From DASTCZ01 sp963704455 (GTDB taxonomy: Bacteria; Acidobacteriota; Terriglobia; Acidiferrales; UBA7541), in contig OY969905.1 in assembly GCA_963704455.1 (NCBI GenBank), positions 992,001-1,056,000 on the forward strand: a DNA stretch of 64,000 nucleotides, given 5' to 3'. The notes under the pieces were generated by a model. The model was not told the DNA's origin. It was given only the letters and a program-made list of their open reading frames with translations, and did not search any database. This document shows, in pieces, positions 34,945 to 44,453 of the stretch. Made by a program: the position numbers and the translations under genes. The first letter of the stretch is position 1. Each line of letters opens with the position of its first letter.

Positions 34945-35622
34945 ATGCGGTTGCTGGTAGTGGAAGATGATGTGGCTATCCAGGGATTCCTCAAACGAGC
35001 GTTAGTGGAATCCGGATATCAGGTGGATACAGCCAGCAACGCAAAAACGGGTGAGCTTAAAGCATTGGAAGGCATCCACGATGCGTTCATCATTGATCTC
35101 GGGCTTCCCGACATGGATGGGCTGGATTTGATTTCAAAGTGCCGCGCCCAAGGGATATCTGCGCCGGTGTTGATCTTGTCCGCGCGGCGTTCCGTGGACG
35201 AGCGGGTGAGAGGATTGGAGCAGGGCGGAGATGACTACCTTACGAAACCATTCGCCCTTGCGGAATTGCTTGCGAGGCTGAGAAATCTTTTGCGTAGATC
35301 TTCCGCGCCGCAGAATGACTCGACGCACCTACAGACTGAAGACTTGCAACTTGACCTGGTGCGCCATGAGGCCCGACGGGGGGATCAATTACTCCAGTTG
35401 ACCCCGCAAGAATTTTCTCTCCTTGAATATCTATGCCGGAATGCCGGGCGCGTGGTTACTCGCACGATGATTCTGGATCACGTCTGGCGCATGCGGATTG
35501 ATCCCGCAACAAACGTAGTCGATGTGCACATCTATCGCCTGCGCAACAAAGTGGACCACAATGCTTCGGTGCCTCTCATCCACACCATCCGTGGCGTCGG
35601 ATACGTACTCAAGCATGCCTAA
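34945..35622 (+). CDS. OmpR/PhoB-family response regulator
   Basis: A 225-residue two-component regulator. The receiver domain (residues 1-118) shows the acidic pocket VVEDD, phospho-acceptor aspartate in FIIDLGLPDMDG, LILSAR and the lysine in DYLTKPFA. A C-terminal winged helix (about 130-225) shows LTPQEFSLLEYLCRNAGRVV and TIRGVGYVLK. The ATG at 34945 is preceded by GGGAGGA (34934-34940); the frame opens at 34798 but the upstream part is not family sequence. The kinase gene starts 8 nt before its stop, so the pair is coupled. The target is unknown; the divergent DsbA-like and small membrane genes are candidates. Confidence 0.95.
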   Translation: MRLLVVEDDVAIQGFLKRALVESGYQVDTASNAKTGELKALEGIHDAFIIDLGLPDMDGLDLISKCRAQGISAPVLILSARRSVDERVRGLEQGGDDYLTKPFALAELLARLRNLLRRSSAPQNDSTHLQTEDLQLDLVRHEARRGDQLLQLTPQEFSLLEYLCRNAGRVVTRTMILDHVWRMRIDPATNVVDVHIYRLRNKVDHNASVPLIHTIRGVGYVLKHA

Positions 35623-37039
35623 GTTCTTGCAGACAACCGCGGCTTGGCGCATTTCGATCTGGACGACTCTGGCGTTCGCTTTGGGAACCGCCCTGGCGTT
35701 CTCGATTGTTTACTTTCTCGTTGCGAAAGCTATTCAAGAGCGCAGTGATGCGTGGCTGAATGGTGAAGCGGAGACCCTTGCTCAAGTTGCGGCCGATACT
35801 CCGCGAGACCATCTCTACAACAGGATCGTCGGAGAAGTAGCCGAACTTGCGACCCAGGAGTTGCCGGACGAGCGCAGTGCGAGCGGGCAAAGGCTGAATT
35901 CCGTTTTTTTCCTGGAAAGCGATCCCAAGAACAATGGAAGCCCTTTGTGGGTGGGGCCGGGCTCGGATGATCTTTTTCTCAAGGCAATTCAGCGGACAAA
36001 ACCTGTTCCCGCTATTCCGCAGACAATAGAAGTGGAAGGATGGGCCACGTCATTTCGGGTAGTTACCCGGCTTGAAAACGGGAGAACGATCTACCTGGGA
36101 CTCTCCGATCGTGGCGCGAGCAATCTGCTTGGTACGTTGACTCGGCGATTCCTGGTCTTGTGGGGTAGCACGGTTCTCATGGGCTTCCTCATCTCATATA
36201 TGAGCGCTCGTCGCACGCTTCTCCGCGTTCAACGCATTACCGACACCGTGGCGCGAATCGGCAGCGAAGATTTGGCGGAAAGATTGCCTCAGCCCGTCAA
36301 TTCCGATGAGATTTCACGCCTGGCTAGGACCTTCAATCAAATGTTGGACCGAATACAGTTCTCGATAAATGAACTTCGCTCCGTAACCGACGCGGTCGCC
36401 CACGACCTGAAAAGCCCGGTAACTTCGATTCGAGGCGCGCTGGAATCGGTTCTCACCAGCGAGCCCAGCGAAAAGTGGCGAGACCCAGTCGGTGACGCAA
36501 TTGAAGGCCTCGATAGACTTTTGAGAGCACTGGACACCACACTGGATGTTTCGGAAGCGCAAGCGGGTGCACTTCGCCTAAACCGCAGTTCCGTTGACCT
36601 CTCCGCGGCCGTGAGACAATTAGTGGCTCTCTACCAGCCGGCTATGGACGAACGCCAGCACCAGTTGATCGTTGACGTCGAAGACCAAGTTGTCGTGGAT
36701 GCTGACTCGGTTTTGGTGAATCGCGTTCTGAGCAACCTGATCGAGAACGAGATCGCTCACTTACCGGCGGGATGCCAGATAACGATCCGACTGCGGTCGC
36801 GAAAGGAATCCGCGGAATTAATGATCGAAGACAATGGGCCAGGATTTCCGTCTGACATCAGGTCGCGAGCGTTCGAACGTTTCGTCAGAGGGAAACAGTC
36901 GCGCGGTCACGGGCTGGGACTTGCTTTCGTGGATGCAGTTGTACGGGCACACGGCGGCACTGCCAAGATTTCCGAGGGGCAAGCAGGCGGAGCTGTTGTT
37001 ACACTCTCGCTACCTGCAAATAAACTTCACGCCACGTAA
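35615..37039 (+). CDS. Sensor histidine kinase
   Basis: A 474-residue membrane histidine kinase. Two membrane helices (about 14-38 and 175-196) frame a periplasmic domain of about 135 residues. HAMP follows (RRTLLRVQRITDTVARIGSEDLAERLP). The HisKA box has its phosphorylatable histidine in VAHDLKSPVTSIRG, and the ATPase domain has N, G1 and G2 boxes (NLIENEIAHL, IEDNGPGFP, GHGLGLAFVDAVV). The ATG at 35615 overlaps the regulator stop by 8 nt. The periplasmic sensor part has no recognised ligand fold. It is followed closely by the convergent udk gene with 23 nt between stops. Confidence 0.94.
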   Translation: MPKFLQTTAAWRISIWTTLAFALGTALAFSIVYFLVAKAIQERSDAWLNGEAETLAQVAADTPRDHLYNRIVGEVAELATQELPDERSASGQRLNSVFFLESDPKNNGSPLWVGPGSDDLFLKAIQRTKPVPAIPQTIEVEGWATSFRVVTRLENGRTIYLGLSDRGASNLLGTLTRRFLVLWGSTVLMGFLISYMSARRTLLRVQRITDTVARIGSEDLAERLPQPVNSDEISRLARTFNQMLDRIQFSINELRSVTDAVAHDLKSPVTSIRGALESVLTSEPSEKWRDPVGDAIEGLDRLLRALDTTLDVSEAQAGALRLNRSSVDLSAAVRQLVALYQPAMDERQHQLIVDVEDQVVVDADSVLVNRVLSNLIENEIAHLPAGCQITIRLRSRKESAELMIEDNGPGFPSDIRSRAFERFVRGKQSRGHGLGLAFVDAVVRAHGGTAKISEGQAGGAVVTLSLPANKLHAT

Positions 37040-37062
37040 GTTGACGGGGCACCACTCGCGGC

Positions 37063-37683
37063 CTAGCGCGGAAGAAGCGAGCGGATCTTCTGAATGACGA
37101 GGTCAATGCCGACTTCGTTGTGGCCGCCTTCGGGGATGATGACGTCGGCATAGCGCTTGGATGGCTCGATAAATTCCATGTGCATCGGGCGGACGGTGCT
37201 CAAGTATTGGTGGACAACGGATTCGGCGGTGCGGCCGCGCTCGCGGACGTCGCGGCGCATGCGACGGATGAAGCGGAGGTCGGCGTCGGTGTCCACGAAG
37301 ATTTTGATATCCAGAAGATCGCGAAGCGCGGCATTTTCAAAGATGAGAATTCCTTCGACGATGATCGCGGGGCGCGGTTCGAGATGCACGGTCGCCGGAA
37401 CGCGGCGGTGTTGCGTGAAGTCATAGACGGGCCGCTCGATGGAGCCGCCTTCACGCAGGGCCCGCACGTGGCTGACAAGCAATGGCGTGTCAAGTGATTC
37501 CGGGTGATCGAAATTCTGTTTGGCGCGCTCTTCAAGCGGGAGGTGCGGCAGGTCTTTGTAATAATGGTCCTGCTGAAGGATCAGGATTCTATCTTCGGAG
37601 AGCGCCTGGATAAGACGATTCGTGATGGTCGTCTTGCCGGAGCCGGTGCCGCCGGAAATTCCGATTGTGAGGCCGCGAGCCAC
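37063..37683 (-). CDS. udk: Uridine kinase
   Basis: A 206-residue P-loop nucleoside kinase for pyrimidine salvage (uridine/cytidine to UMP/CMP). Walker A is GGTGSGKTT (residues 11-19). Family segments QQDHYYKDLPHLPLEER, FDHPESLDTPLL, RPVYDFTQHRRV and FVDTDADLRFIRRMRRDVRERGR are all present. Length is normal. It reads toward the convergent histidine kinase gene and lies 70 bp downstream of the much larger ppdK, separated by an AT-rich repetitive spacer. Confidence 0.95.
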   Translation of the reverse strand: MARGLTIGISGGTGSGKTTITNRLIQALSEDRILILQQDHYYKDLPHLPLEERAKQNFDHPESLDTPLLVSHVRALREGGSIERPVYDFTQHRRVPATVHLEPRPAIIVEGILIFENAALRDLLDIKIFVDTDADLRFIRRMRRDVRERGRTAESVVHQYLSTVRPMHMEFIEPSKRYADVIIPEGGHNEVGIDLVIQKIRSLLPR

Positions 37684-37718
37684 GTTATCCTGGCGATCCC
37701 CTGAATTCAGGTTTCTAC

Positions 37719-37757
37719 TTCAATTTTCAATTCCCAGGTTCAATTTCAATTTTCAAT
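37719..37757. repeat. Short TTCAATTT repeats between udk and ppdK
   Basis: The spacer contains TTCAATTTTCAATT, six bases, then TTCAATTTCAATTTTCAAT, a near-duplicated AT-rich block. It is markedly poorer in GC than the flanking genes and overlaps the last codons of ppdK. It could be a leftover simple repeat or a weak transcript-end region; no stem-loop was seen. Confidence 0.5.
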
Positions 37758-40464
37758 GCGCCCGCTTGCGCTTTTTCCCGGCTTTCTTCTCGGCCTTCTC
37801 TTCCAGGACGACTTGCGCCGCAGCGAGCCGCGAAATCGGGACGCGGAATGGCGAGGCGCTTACATAATTCATCCCAACCTTGTGGCAGAATTTAACGCTT
37901 TCGGCATCGCCGCCGTGTTCGCCGCAGATGCCGATCTTCAACTTCGGGTTTGTTGAGCGGCCGCGCTCGATGCCCCAGCGGATTAACATGCCGACGCCTT
38001 CGACGTCGAGCGTTTGGAATGGGTCAGCCTTGAAGATGCCGGCTTTTTTTTCGTCCACATAATCGGGAAGGAAGCGGCCGGCGTCGTCGCGCGAAAGGCC
38101 CATCGTGGTTTGAGTGAGATCGTTTGTGCCGAAAGAGAAAAACTCGGCGACCTCGGCAATCTGGTCCGCGAGGAGAGCGGCACGGGGAAGCTCAATCATG
38201 GTGCCGACGAGGTACTCGACCTTGGCACCCCTTTCTTTCATCACTTCGCCAGCTACGCGGCGAGTTGCGTCGGTGAGGATTTGCAGCTCTTTTCTATCCA
38301 AAGTGAGCGGATGCATTATCTCAGGTAACACTTTAATTCCTTCCTTTCGGCATTCGATGGCCGCCTCAATGATTGCGCGGACTTGCATCTCGAGAATTTC
38401 GGGATAGGTAATGGAAAGTCGGCAACCGCGGTGACCAAGCATTGGATTCGCTTCGTGCAACTGCTCGACGCGGCGCGCGACGGTTTCCACGTCAATGCCG
38501 ATTTTCTTGGCGAGCTCTTCCTGCTTGGCGCGGTCATGCGGAACGAATTCATGGAGCGGAGGATCAATCAGCCGAATTGTTACCGGGTAGCCATTCATGG
38601 CTCGAAAGATGCCGATGAAGTCGCGACGCTGAAATGGGAGAAGCTTGGCGAGCGCTTTTCGGCGCGCCTCGGGTGAATCCGCCACGATCATTTCTTGAAT
38701 GGCGAGCTGGCGCTCGACGCTCTTTTCGGGCTGCTCGAAATCCTTGAAGAACATGTGCTCGGTGCGGCAAAGGCCGATGCCCTGCGCTCCCATTTCAATC
38801 GCCTTCCGGGCATCGTGAGGCGTGTCCGCGTTAGTGCGAATACCGAGGTGGCGCAATCCGTCGGCCCACTTCATCAGCGTGTAATATCCGGGTGGAAGTT
38901 GCGGCATAACGAGCGCGACTTGACCTTCCAGCACGTCCCCATCATTTCCATCCAACGTGATCCAGTCTCCCTGCTTTACCGAATGGCCTTTGATGGCCAT
39001 GCTTTTCGCGTCGTAATCAATGTCGAGAGCCTCGCACCCAACGATGCAACACTTGCCCCAGCCGCGTGCAACGACAGCCGCATGGCTGGTCTTGCCGCCG
39101 GTTGCGGTAAGGATTCCCTGCGCGACAAACATTCCCCCAACGTCTTCAGGGCTGGTCTCTTTTCGGACCAGGATGACCTTCTCGCCTCTCGCGGCCCATT
39201 CCTCCGCTTCATGTGCGGTGAAAACTGCGCGGCCCGCCGCCGCACCGGGGACTGCGTTAATGCCTGTGGCCAGCTTTCGCTTGGCGAGATCCGTGCGCGG
39301 GATTGAGTTGTCTATTACGGGATAGAAGAGGCGCTCGATGTCTTCTGGCTTCACGCGCAGGATCGCCTCATCGCGTGAGATGAGGCCCTCACCGGCCATG
39401 TCAACAGCCATGCGGAAAGTAGCGGAGGGAGTACGCTTGCCAGTGCGGGTTTGCAGCATGTAGAGAGTTCCGTCTTCGACGGTGAACTCCATGTCCTGCA
39501 TATCGCGATAATGCTTTTCAAGTGTTACTCGAACTTTCTCAAGCTGCTTGTACACCTTTGGCATGAGACGCGCCATCTCGGAGAGGTGCATAACCTGACG
39601 GATGCCGGCGACTACATCTTCGCCCTGCGCGTTGATGAGAAAGTCTCCGTAGAAAGTTTTCTCGCCGGTCGAGGGGTCTCGCGTGAAACAGACTCCAGTG
39701 CCGGAGTTGTCGCCTGTGTTGCCGAAGACCATTTGGACGACGTTTACCGCTGTGCCGAGGAGGCCGGTGATTTTCTCCACGCGACGATAGGTGACAGCCT
39801 TCTCCGCATTCCATGACTCAAAGACGGCGCCAATTGCGCCCCAGAGCTGATCCATCGGGTCTTCGGGAAAGTCCTTCCCGGTCTTCTTGCGAAAATGCTG
39901 CTTGTATTGAGTGAGGAGTTCGCGCCAGCCTTCGGCGTTGACCTGCGTATCGTCTTTGAATCCGCGGCGAGTCTTCATGTCACGAAGGAGAGATTCGAGC
40001 TCTTCCTTGGGCAAACCGATTACTACGCTTGCGTACATCTGGACGAAGCGGCGATAAGCGTCATATGCGAAGCGGTCGTTCTTCGTATTTTTCGCGAGGG
40101 CGGCGACGGAGCGCTCGTTGAGGCCGAGATTGAGAATCGTCTCCATCATGCCGGGCATGGATCGCGCCGAGCCGGAGCGAACGCTTACAAGGAGTGGATT
40201 TTTCGGGTCGCCGAGACGCTTGCCTGTCACTTTCTCAAGACGCTTGAGATTTGCTTCAACTTGGGTGCGGAGCTCCGATGGATATTTGTGGGAGTGCTTC
40301 AAGTAGTAGTCGCAGGTTTCGGTGGTGATTGTAAAGCCGGCAGGGACAGGCAATCCGATGCGCGTCATTTCGGCAAGGCCCGCGCCTTTGCCGCCGAGAA
40401 GATCCTTCATTTCGCCATGGCCTTCTGATTCGCCCTCGCCAAAAAAATAGACGTATTTCCTCAC
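37753..40464 (-). CDS. ppdK: Pyruvate, phosphate dikinase
   Basis: A 903-residue PEP-utilising enzyme that interconverts pyruvate, ATP and phosphate with PEP, AMP and pyrophosphate. The N-terminal ATP-grasp part begins KYVYFFGEG and has KDLLGGKGAGLAEM. The swivelling phosphohistidine domain has GGKTSHAAVVARGWGK, and the C-terminal barrel has GLCRTEHMF, MLGHRGCRL, FGTNDLTQTTMG and GICGEHGGD. GTG at 40464 is chosen because GGAGGA lies 7 nt upstream and the product begins at the family start; the frame opens at 40539. The last 20 residues are a lysine-rich tail (EEKAEKKAGKKRKRAH) not typical of the family. Confidence 0.96.
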   Translation of the reverse strand: MRKYVYFFGEGESEGHGEMKDLLGGKGAGLAEMTRIGLPVPAGFTITTETCDYYLKHSHKYPSELRTQVEANLKRLEKVTGKRLGDPKNPLLVSVRSGSARSMPGMMETILNLGLNERSVAALAKNTKNDRFAYDAYRRFVQMYASVVIGLPKEELESLLRDMKTRRGFKDDTQVNAEGWRELLTQYKQHFRKKTGKDFPEDPMDQLWGAIGAVFESWNAEKAVTYRRVEKITGLLGTAVNVVQMVFGNTGDNSGTGVCFTRDPSTGEKTFYGDFLINAQGEDVVAGIRQVMHLSEMARLMPKVYKQLEKVRVTLEKHYRDMQDMEFTVEDGTLYMLQTRTGKRTPSATFRMAVDMAGEGLISRDEAILRVKPEDIERLFYPVIDNSIPRTDLAKRKLATGINAVPGAAAGRAVFTAHEAEEWAARGEKVILVRKETSPEDVGGMFVAQGILTATGGKTSHAAVVARGWGKCCIVGCEALDIDYDAKSMAIKGHSVKQGDWITLDGNDGDVLEGQVALVMPQLPPGYYTLMKWADGLRHLGIRTNADTPHDARKAIEMGAQGIGLCRTEHMFFKDFEQPEKSVERQLAIQEMIVADSPEARRKALAKLLPFQRRDFIGIFRAMNGYPVTIRLIDPPLHEFVPHDRAKQEELAKKIGIDVETVARRVEQLHEANPMLGHRGCRLSITYPEILEMQVRAIIEAAIECRKEGIKVLPEIMHPLTLDRKELQILTDATRRVAGEVMKERGAKVEYLVGTMIELPRAALLADQIAEVAEFFSFGTNDLTQTTMGLSRDDAGRFLPDYVDEKKAGIFKADPFQTLDVEGVGMLIRWGIERGRSTNPKLKIGICGEHGGDAESVKFCHKVGMNYVSASPFRVPISRLAAAQVVLEEKAEKKAGKKRKRAH

Positions 40465-40521
40465 TGATGATTCCTCCGATTTGATTTTTGGAAATGAAGG
40501 GGGCGCCGATGCAATAAAGAT

Positions 40522-40539
40522 TTGTCGGCGCGCCGACAA
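40522..40539. promoter_or_regulatory. 18-bp perfect palindrome downstream of glyS and upstream of ppdK
   Basis: TTGTCGGCGCGCCGACAA is perfectly self-complementary. Its 16-bp core TGTCGGCGCGCCGACA recurs at 44438-44453 just before recO. It lies 58 bp before the ppdK start and 59 bp past the glyS stop. On the minus strand it is followed by ATCTTTATT, so a weak terminator role for glyS is possible, but the second copy argues for a protein-binding site or mobile palindrome. Confidence 0.65.
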
Positions 40540-40598
40540 GATTGAATGTGTAAATTGAAATAATTCAAGTAAGACTTCATATTTTCACTGGCGCGGAT

Positions 40599-42731
40599 TT
40601 AGCGCGACTCCCCTGCGGCGAGCTCTGAAAAATCCGCGATAGTTGAAAACTCTCTCAGCAACTCCGCGAGAAGCGTCAGCCGGTTCTTCCGGACGCGTTC
40701 ATCATCAGTCATCACGAGCACGTCATCGAAAAAGCGGTCCACCGCCGGGCGCATGTCCGAGATTGCCTGCAAAGCCTCGCGGTACTTCCCTGCGCGCTTG
40801 CCGGTTTGGGCCGCTATCGCTGCGGCGGTGGCGGCGCGATGCAACTCGCGCTCGGAATCTTCGACGAAGAGCTGGGCGTCAACGGATGGCAAGCGCCAGT
40901 TCTCAGGCGGGCCCGCTTTCTCGAGAATCTTGCGGATACGCTTGAATGAGACAGCGAGCGGTTCGAAATTTTTTGTCCGGCGAATCGCTTTCAACGCTTC
41001 GAGGCGGCGCACGGCGTCCACGAGATCGTCGGACCCGGCGGCGAGGACGGCGTTCACTTCGTCGTAGGTGAAACCGAGGCGTTCGCGCATCACGAATCGC
41101 GCGCGATCAATGATGAAGTCAAGCACCTGCTTTTCGGTTTCGGGCTTGGCGTGAATTTTTGGCGGATTCGACGCCAGCGCTTTCGAGGCGGTGGACACGG
41201 CCGCAGAGAGTGAGACTGGTAGCTTGCGATCAAAGATGATCTTCACTACTCCCAGCGCTGCTCGGCGCAACCCAAAGGGATCGCTTGAACCGGTGGGCAT
41301 CAGGCCCGCGGCGATGCAGCCCGCGAGCGAATCCATCTTATCTGCGAGAGCGACAGCGCAGCCTGTGAGATTGGCGGGGATGGAATCCTCAAGGCCCGCC
41401 GGCTTGTAATGCTCGTATACCGCGCGGAAAACATCTTCAGGTTCTCCTTGAGATTCCGCGTAGAGGCCTCCGACAATTCCTTGCAGTTCGGGGAATTCTC
41501 CGACCATTCCGGTTACGAGATCGCACTTGGAAAGTTCTGCGGCACGGTCGGCGCTCGCGGCGCTCGCTTGATGGATGCCATGTGCGAACCATTGCTCGGC
41601 GAACCAGCGGGCGAGCTGGCGCATGCGCTCGACCTTGTTTGCGTAGCTGCCGAGACGCGATTCGTAGGTGACGTTCGCGAGCTTGGGCAAATAGTCGGCG
41701 AGCCGACATTTCTGGTCGGACTCCCAGAAAAAGCGCGCGTCGGCGAAGCGGGCGCGGAGGACGCGTTCGTGCCCGGCGCGGATGAATCCGTGGCGGTCCT
41801 TATCGAGATTGATCACCGCGAGGAACGCGGGGGCAAGAGCGCCGTCAAGCGAGCGAAGCGCGAAATACTTTTGATGATCTCGCATTACGGTGATGAGAAT
41901 CTCTTCGGGGAGTTCGAGGAACGCGGGAGCAAAGTCGCCGGAAATAACCGTGGGATATTCGTTCAAGTAAACCACGAGGTCAGTAAGGAACTTGTCTTCA
42001 TGGAGGCGCATGCCGCGGCGCGAGGACTGAGCCGCCAATTCCTTTTCGATCTTCCTGCGGCGCGCTTCGGGGGAGACCAAAACAAAGTTCTTGCGAAGAG
42101 CGCCTTCGTAAGATGCCGCGTTAGGAATCGCGATTTTGGCTTTGCCAAGGAAGCGGTGACCGGATGATTCCCTTCCGGCCTTGACACCCGCCATATCGAA
42201 TCTTAGCGGCTTGCCGCCGAGAAGAGCGACGCACCAGCGGATGGGGCGGATGAAGCGGAAACCGTCCTTTGCAGTCCAATACATTGAACGCGGCCAGGGA
42301 ATTTCCGAGACGGCGCGCGGAAGCATCTCGGCAATGATTGCCTCGGCTGTGCGGCCACGCGTAAGCAATTTGCCGGCGAGGAATTCGCCTTTGGCCGTCG
42401 TTACGATAAACAATTTTGTCAGTGGAATTCCCTGCTTCACGGCGAAGCTTTCTGCGGCGCGTGTCGGCTGGCCGACATTGTCATATGCGATGGACTTGGG
42501 CGGGCCAGTGACTTCGCGCTCGGTGTCAGGCTGCTTCAGGCGAATCGATTTACAAATGGCAACCAAGCGGCGCGGCGCGCCAAAAACTTCAACCGTATCC
42601 TTTTCAAGAATGCCAGCCGATGAAAGATATTTCTCAAGTGTTACTTTCAATTCGCTGCAAGCGCGCGGGATCATCCCTGCGGGGATTTCTTCGCAGCCAA
42701 TCTCAAAGAGGAAGTCGGAGGAATTCTTCAT
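40599..42731 (-). CDS. glyS: Glycine--tRNA ligase beta subunit
   Basis: The 710-residue tRNA-binding subunit of the tetrameric (alpha2beta2) glycyl-tRNA synthetase. It begins DFLFEIGCEEIPAGMIPRAC, the usual start, and contains EVFGAPRRLVAIC, WPRSMYW, FRFIRPIRWCVALLG, MRDHQKYFAL and the C-terminal anticodon-binding DALR-like domain (FFDDVLVMTDDERVRKNRL). The ATG at 42731 overlaps the glyQ stop in an ATGA arrangement, so translation is coupled. The frame opens at 42824 within glyQ but this is not used. Confidence 0.96.
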   Translation of the reverse strand: MKNSSDFLFEIGCEEIPAGMIPRACSELKVTLEKYLSSAGILEKDTVEVFGAPRRLVAICKSIRLKQPDTEREVTGPPKSIAYDNVGQPTRAAESFAVKQGIPLTKLFIVTTAKGEFLAGKLLTRGRTAEAIIAEMLPRAVSEIPWPRSMYWTAKDGFRFIRPIRWCVALLGGKPLRFDMAGVKAGRESSGHRFLGKAKIAIPNAASYEGALRKNFVLVSPEARRRKIEKELAAQSSRRGMRLHEDKFLTDLVVYLNEYPTVISGDFAPAFLELPEEILITVMRDHQKYFALRSLDGALAPAFLAVINLDKDRHGFIRAGHERVLRARFADARFFWESDQKCRLADYLPKLANVTYESRLGSYANKVERMRQLARWFAEQWFAHGIHQASAASADRAAELSKCDLVTGMVGEFPELQGIVGGLYAESQGEPEDVFRAVYEHYKPAGLEDSIPANLTGCAVALADKMDSLAGCIAAGLMPTGSSDPFGLRRAALGVVKIIFDRKLPVSLSAAVSTASKALASNPPKIHAKPETEKQVLDFIIDRARFVMRERLGFTYDEVNAVLAAGSDDLVDAVRRLEALKAIRRTKNFEPLAVSFKRIRKILEKAGPPENWRLPSVDAQLFVEDSERELHRAATAAAIAAQTGKRAGKYREALQAISDMRPAVDRFFDDVLVMTDDERVRKNRLTLLAELLREFSTIADFSELAAGESR

Positions 42732-43699
42732 GCTGAATCCCCTTCCCCATTTTCGAGTATTAATGAAGGGGCAGTGGCGTTCCGGCTTGCGGTCTGGTCG
42801 AGATAGAGCGCAGCGACACGGCATGCGATCTGGCGAACACGCGCGATTAGAGCGGCGCGCTCCGTTGTTGAGATTGCTCCGCGCGCATCAAGCGTGTTGA
42901 AGAGGTGCGAGCACTTCAGGCAGAGATCGTAGGCGGCAAGGATTGGGAACCGGCGCTTAGCGGCGTTGTCTTTTGCTGGATAGCTCTTCAGGAGGCGCTG
43001 TGCTTCCTTCTCGTAGAGATCGAAGATCTGGCGAGTCGCGACGGTGTCCGCATGATCAAAGCTGTATGCTGAGTGCTGTTCTTCTTCTGCAAGACGAATC
43101 TGGCCGTAAGTTTGACCAGAGGTCCAGCGCAAATCGTAAACGCTTTCGACTCCCTGGAGAAATGCGGCGATGCGTTCGAGGCCATAGGTGAGTTCGACGG
43201 AAACAGATTCCAGATCCACGCCGCCGGATTGCTGGAAGTAAGTGAATTGGGTGATCTCCAAGCCATCGAGCAATACCTGCCAGCCAATTCCCCACGCGCC
43301 GAGCGTGGGTGATTCCCAATTGTCTTCTTCAAAGCGGACGTCGTGGGCGGCGAGGTCAATGCCGATGGCGCGAAGGCTCTGGAGGTAGAGGTCCTGCGCA
43401 TTCGATGGAGTCGGCTTCAGGATGACTTGAAGCTGCGTGTGTTTGTAGAGGCGATTGGGATTCTCACCATAGCGACCGTCGGCGGGCCGACGGCTGGGCT
43501 GTACGTAGGCGACGCGGTAGGGCTCCGGGCCAAGCACTCGGAAAAAAGTCTCCGGGTGCATCGTGCCGGCGCCGACCTCAACATCGTATGGTTGCTGCAG
43601 AATGCATCCGGCATCAGCCCAGAATTTCTGCAAGGTGAAAATAAGATTCTGGAAATCCAAGCCGGACTTCTTATGTTCAAGTTTTACTTTAGATTTCAA
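42728..43699 (-). CDS. glyQ: Glycine--tRNA ligase alpha subunit
   Basis: The 323-residue catalytic alpha subunit of class-II glycyl-tRNA synthetase. Motifs seen are FQNLIFTLQKFWADAGCILQQPYDVEVGAGTMHPETF (its ends: FQNLIF and MHPETF), VAYVQPSRRPADGRYGENPNR and EITQFTYFQQSGG, which are diagnostic. The ATG at 43699 overlaps recO's 3' end by 11 nt and the stop overlaps glyS by 4 nt. The order recO-glyQ-glyS is common in bacteria. Confidence 0.97.
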   Translation of the reverse strand: MKSKVKLEHKKSGLDFQNLIFTLQKFWADAGCILQQPYDVEVGAGTMHPETFFRVLGPEPYRVAYVQPSRRPADGRYGENPNRLYKHTQLQVILKPTPSNAQDLYLQSLRAIGIDLAAHDVRFEEDNWESPTLGAWGIGWQVLLDGLEITQFTYFQQSGGVDLESVSVELTYGLERIAAFLQGVESVYDLRWTSGQTYGQIRLAEEEQHSAYSFDHADTVATRQIFDLYEKEAQRLLKSYPAKDNAAKRRFPILAAYDLCLKCSHLFNTLDARGAISTTERAALIARVRQIACRVAALYLDQTASRNATAPSLILENGEGDSA

Positions 43700-44432
43700 A
43701 TTCGCCTGTCACGAGCTTTCTTGTGGAAAGCTCCTTATCGATTTCGCGCTCGATGATATCGAGCGAAAACTGAAATACTTCTCTCAATTCCGATTCGCGT
43801 GGTGGCGTTTCCAAGAGCCCCTCAAGTTTCTCGGCGAGAATCTTCCGGCCGAGTTGAAGCGTCTCCCCGGTTACGAACTCCCCGCCGATCTTACAGTCGC
43901 CGCAAACCAATTCTCCAGTGGGCTGAATGTACGCGCCGGCTGGAGTGAAGGCCCGGCCGCAATTCTCGCAACGGTCAAGAGACGGCAGCCAGCCAGCGAG
44001 CCGCACGCTCCAAAGCGCGAAATAAGAGAGCGGAGTCCAGGTCCCCTTCCCCTCAGAAATCGCGCGGGTGACAACCAGCACCAACCGGAAAACAGGATCC
44101 GCCGCTTCATGCTCCGGCAGAACCGCTTCGACGACTTCGCTGATCAGCGCGAAGGCGATGCTTTTATCGTAGTCTCCCTGCGCCGCGTAAAACGATTCGA
44201 CCAATTCACACTGGCTGATGCGAACCAGGTCGCGAGTCTCGCGCTCGTAAAACCAGATGCGGACGTGCGAGAGAATTTCGAGCGTCGAGCCAAACTGGTT
44301 CTTGGTGCGGCGCGCGCCGCGAGCCACGCCGCGCAGGCGCCCCTCGGTCCGCGAAAGAAAACTCACGAGCCGGTCGGCTTCCCCGAGCGGAAAACTACGG
44401 AGGACTATGGCCTCAGACTCCTTTAGCGGCAT
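43689..44432 (-). CDS. recO: DNA repair protein RecO
   Basis: A 247-residue RecO, which loads RecA onto SSB-covered DNA with RecR. The N-terminal OB-fold is MPLKESEAIVLRSFPLGEADRLVSFLSR-like (start MPLKESEAIV and GEADRLVSF). The C-terminal helical domain includes a four-cysteine zinc site CENCGRAF...LVCGDC. The ATG at 44432 fits the family start but has no clear ribosome site, because the 5 nt before it are preceded directly by a 16-bp palindrome. Translation might depend on that hairpin. It is the first gene of the recO-glyQ-glyS operon. Confidence 0.94.
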   Translation of the reverse strand: MPLKESEAIVLRSFPLGEADRLVSFLSRTEGRLRGVARGARRTKNQFGSTLEILSHVRIWFYERETRDLVRISQCELVESFYAAQGDYDKSIAFALISEVVEAVLPEHEAADPVFRLVLVVTRAISEGKGTWTPLSYFALWSVRLAGWLPSLDRCENCGRAFTPAGAYIQPTGELVCGDCKIGGEFVTGETLQLGRKILAEKLEGLLETPPRESELREVFQFSLDIIEREIDKELSTRKLVTGEFEI

Positions 44433-44437
44433 TGAGC

Positions 44438-44453
44438 TGTCGGCGCGCCGACA
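44438..44453. promoter_or_regulatory. 16-bp palindrome directly upstream of recO
   Basis: TGTCGGCGCGCCGACA ends 5 nt before the recO ATG, in the position normally occupied by the ribosome site. It is identical to the core of the palindrome at 40522-40539. As DNA it could be an operator; as RNA it could fold into a 6-bp hairpin masking the start. Confidence 0.6.
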
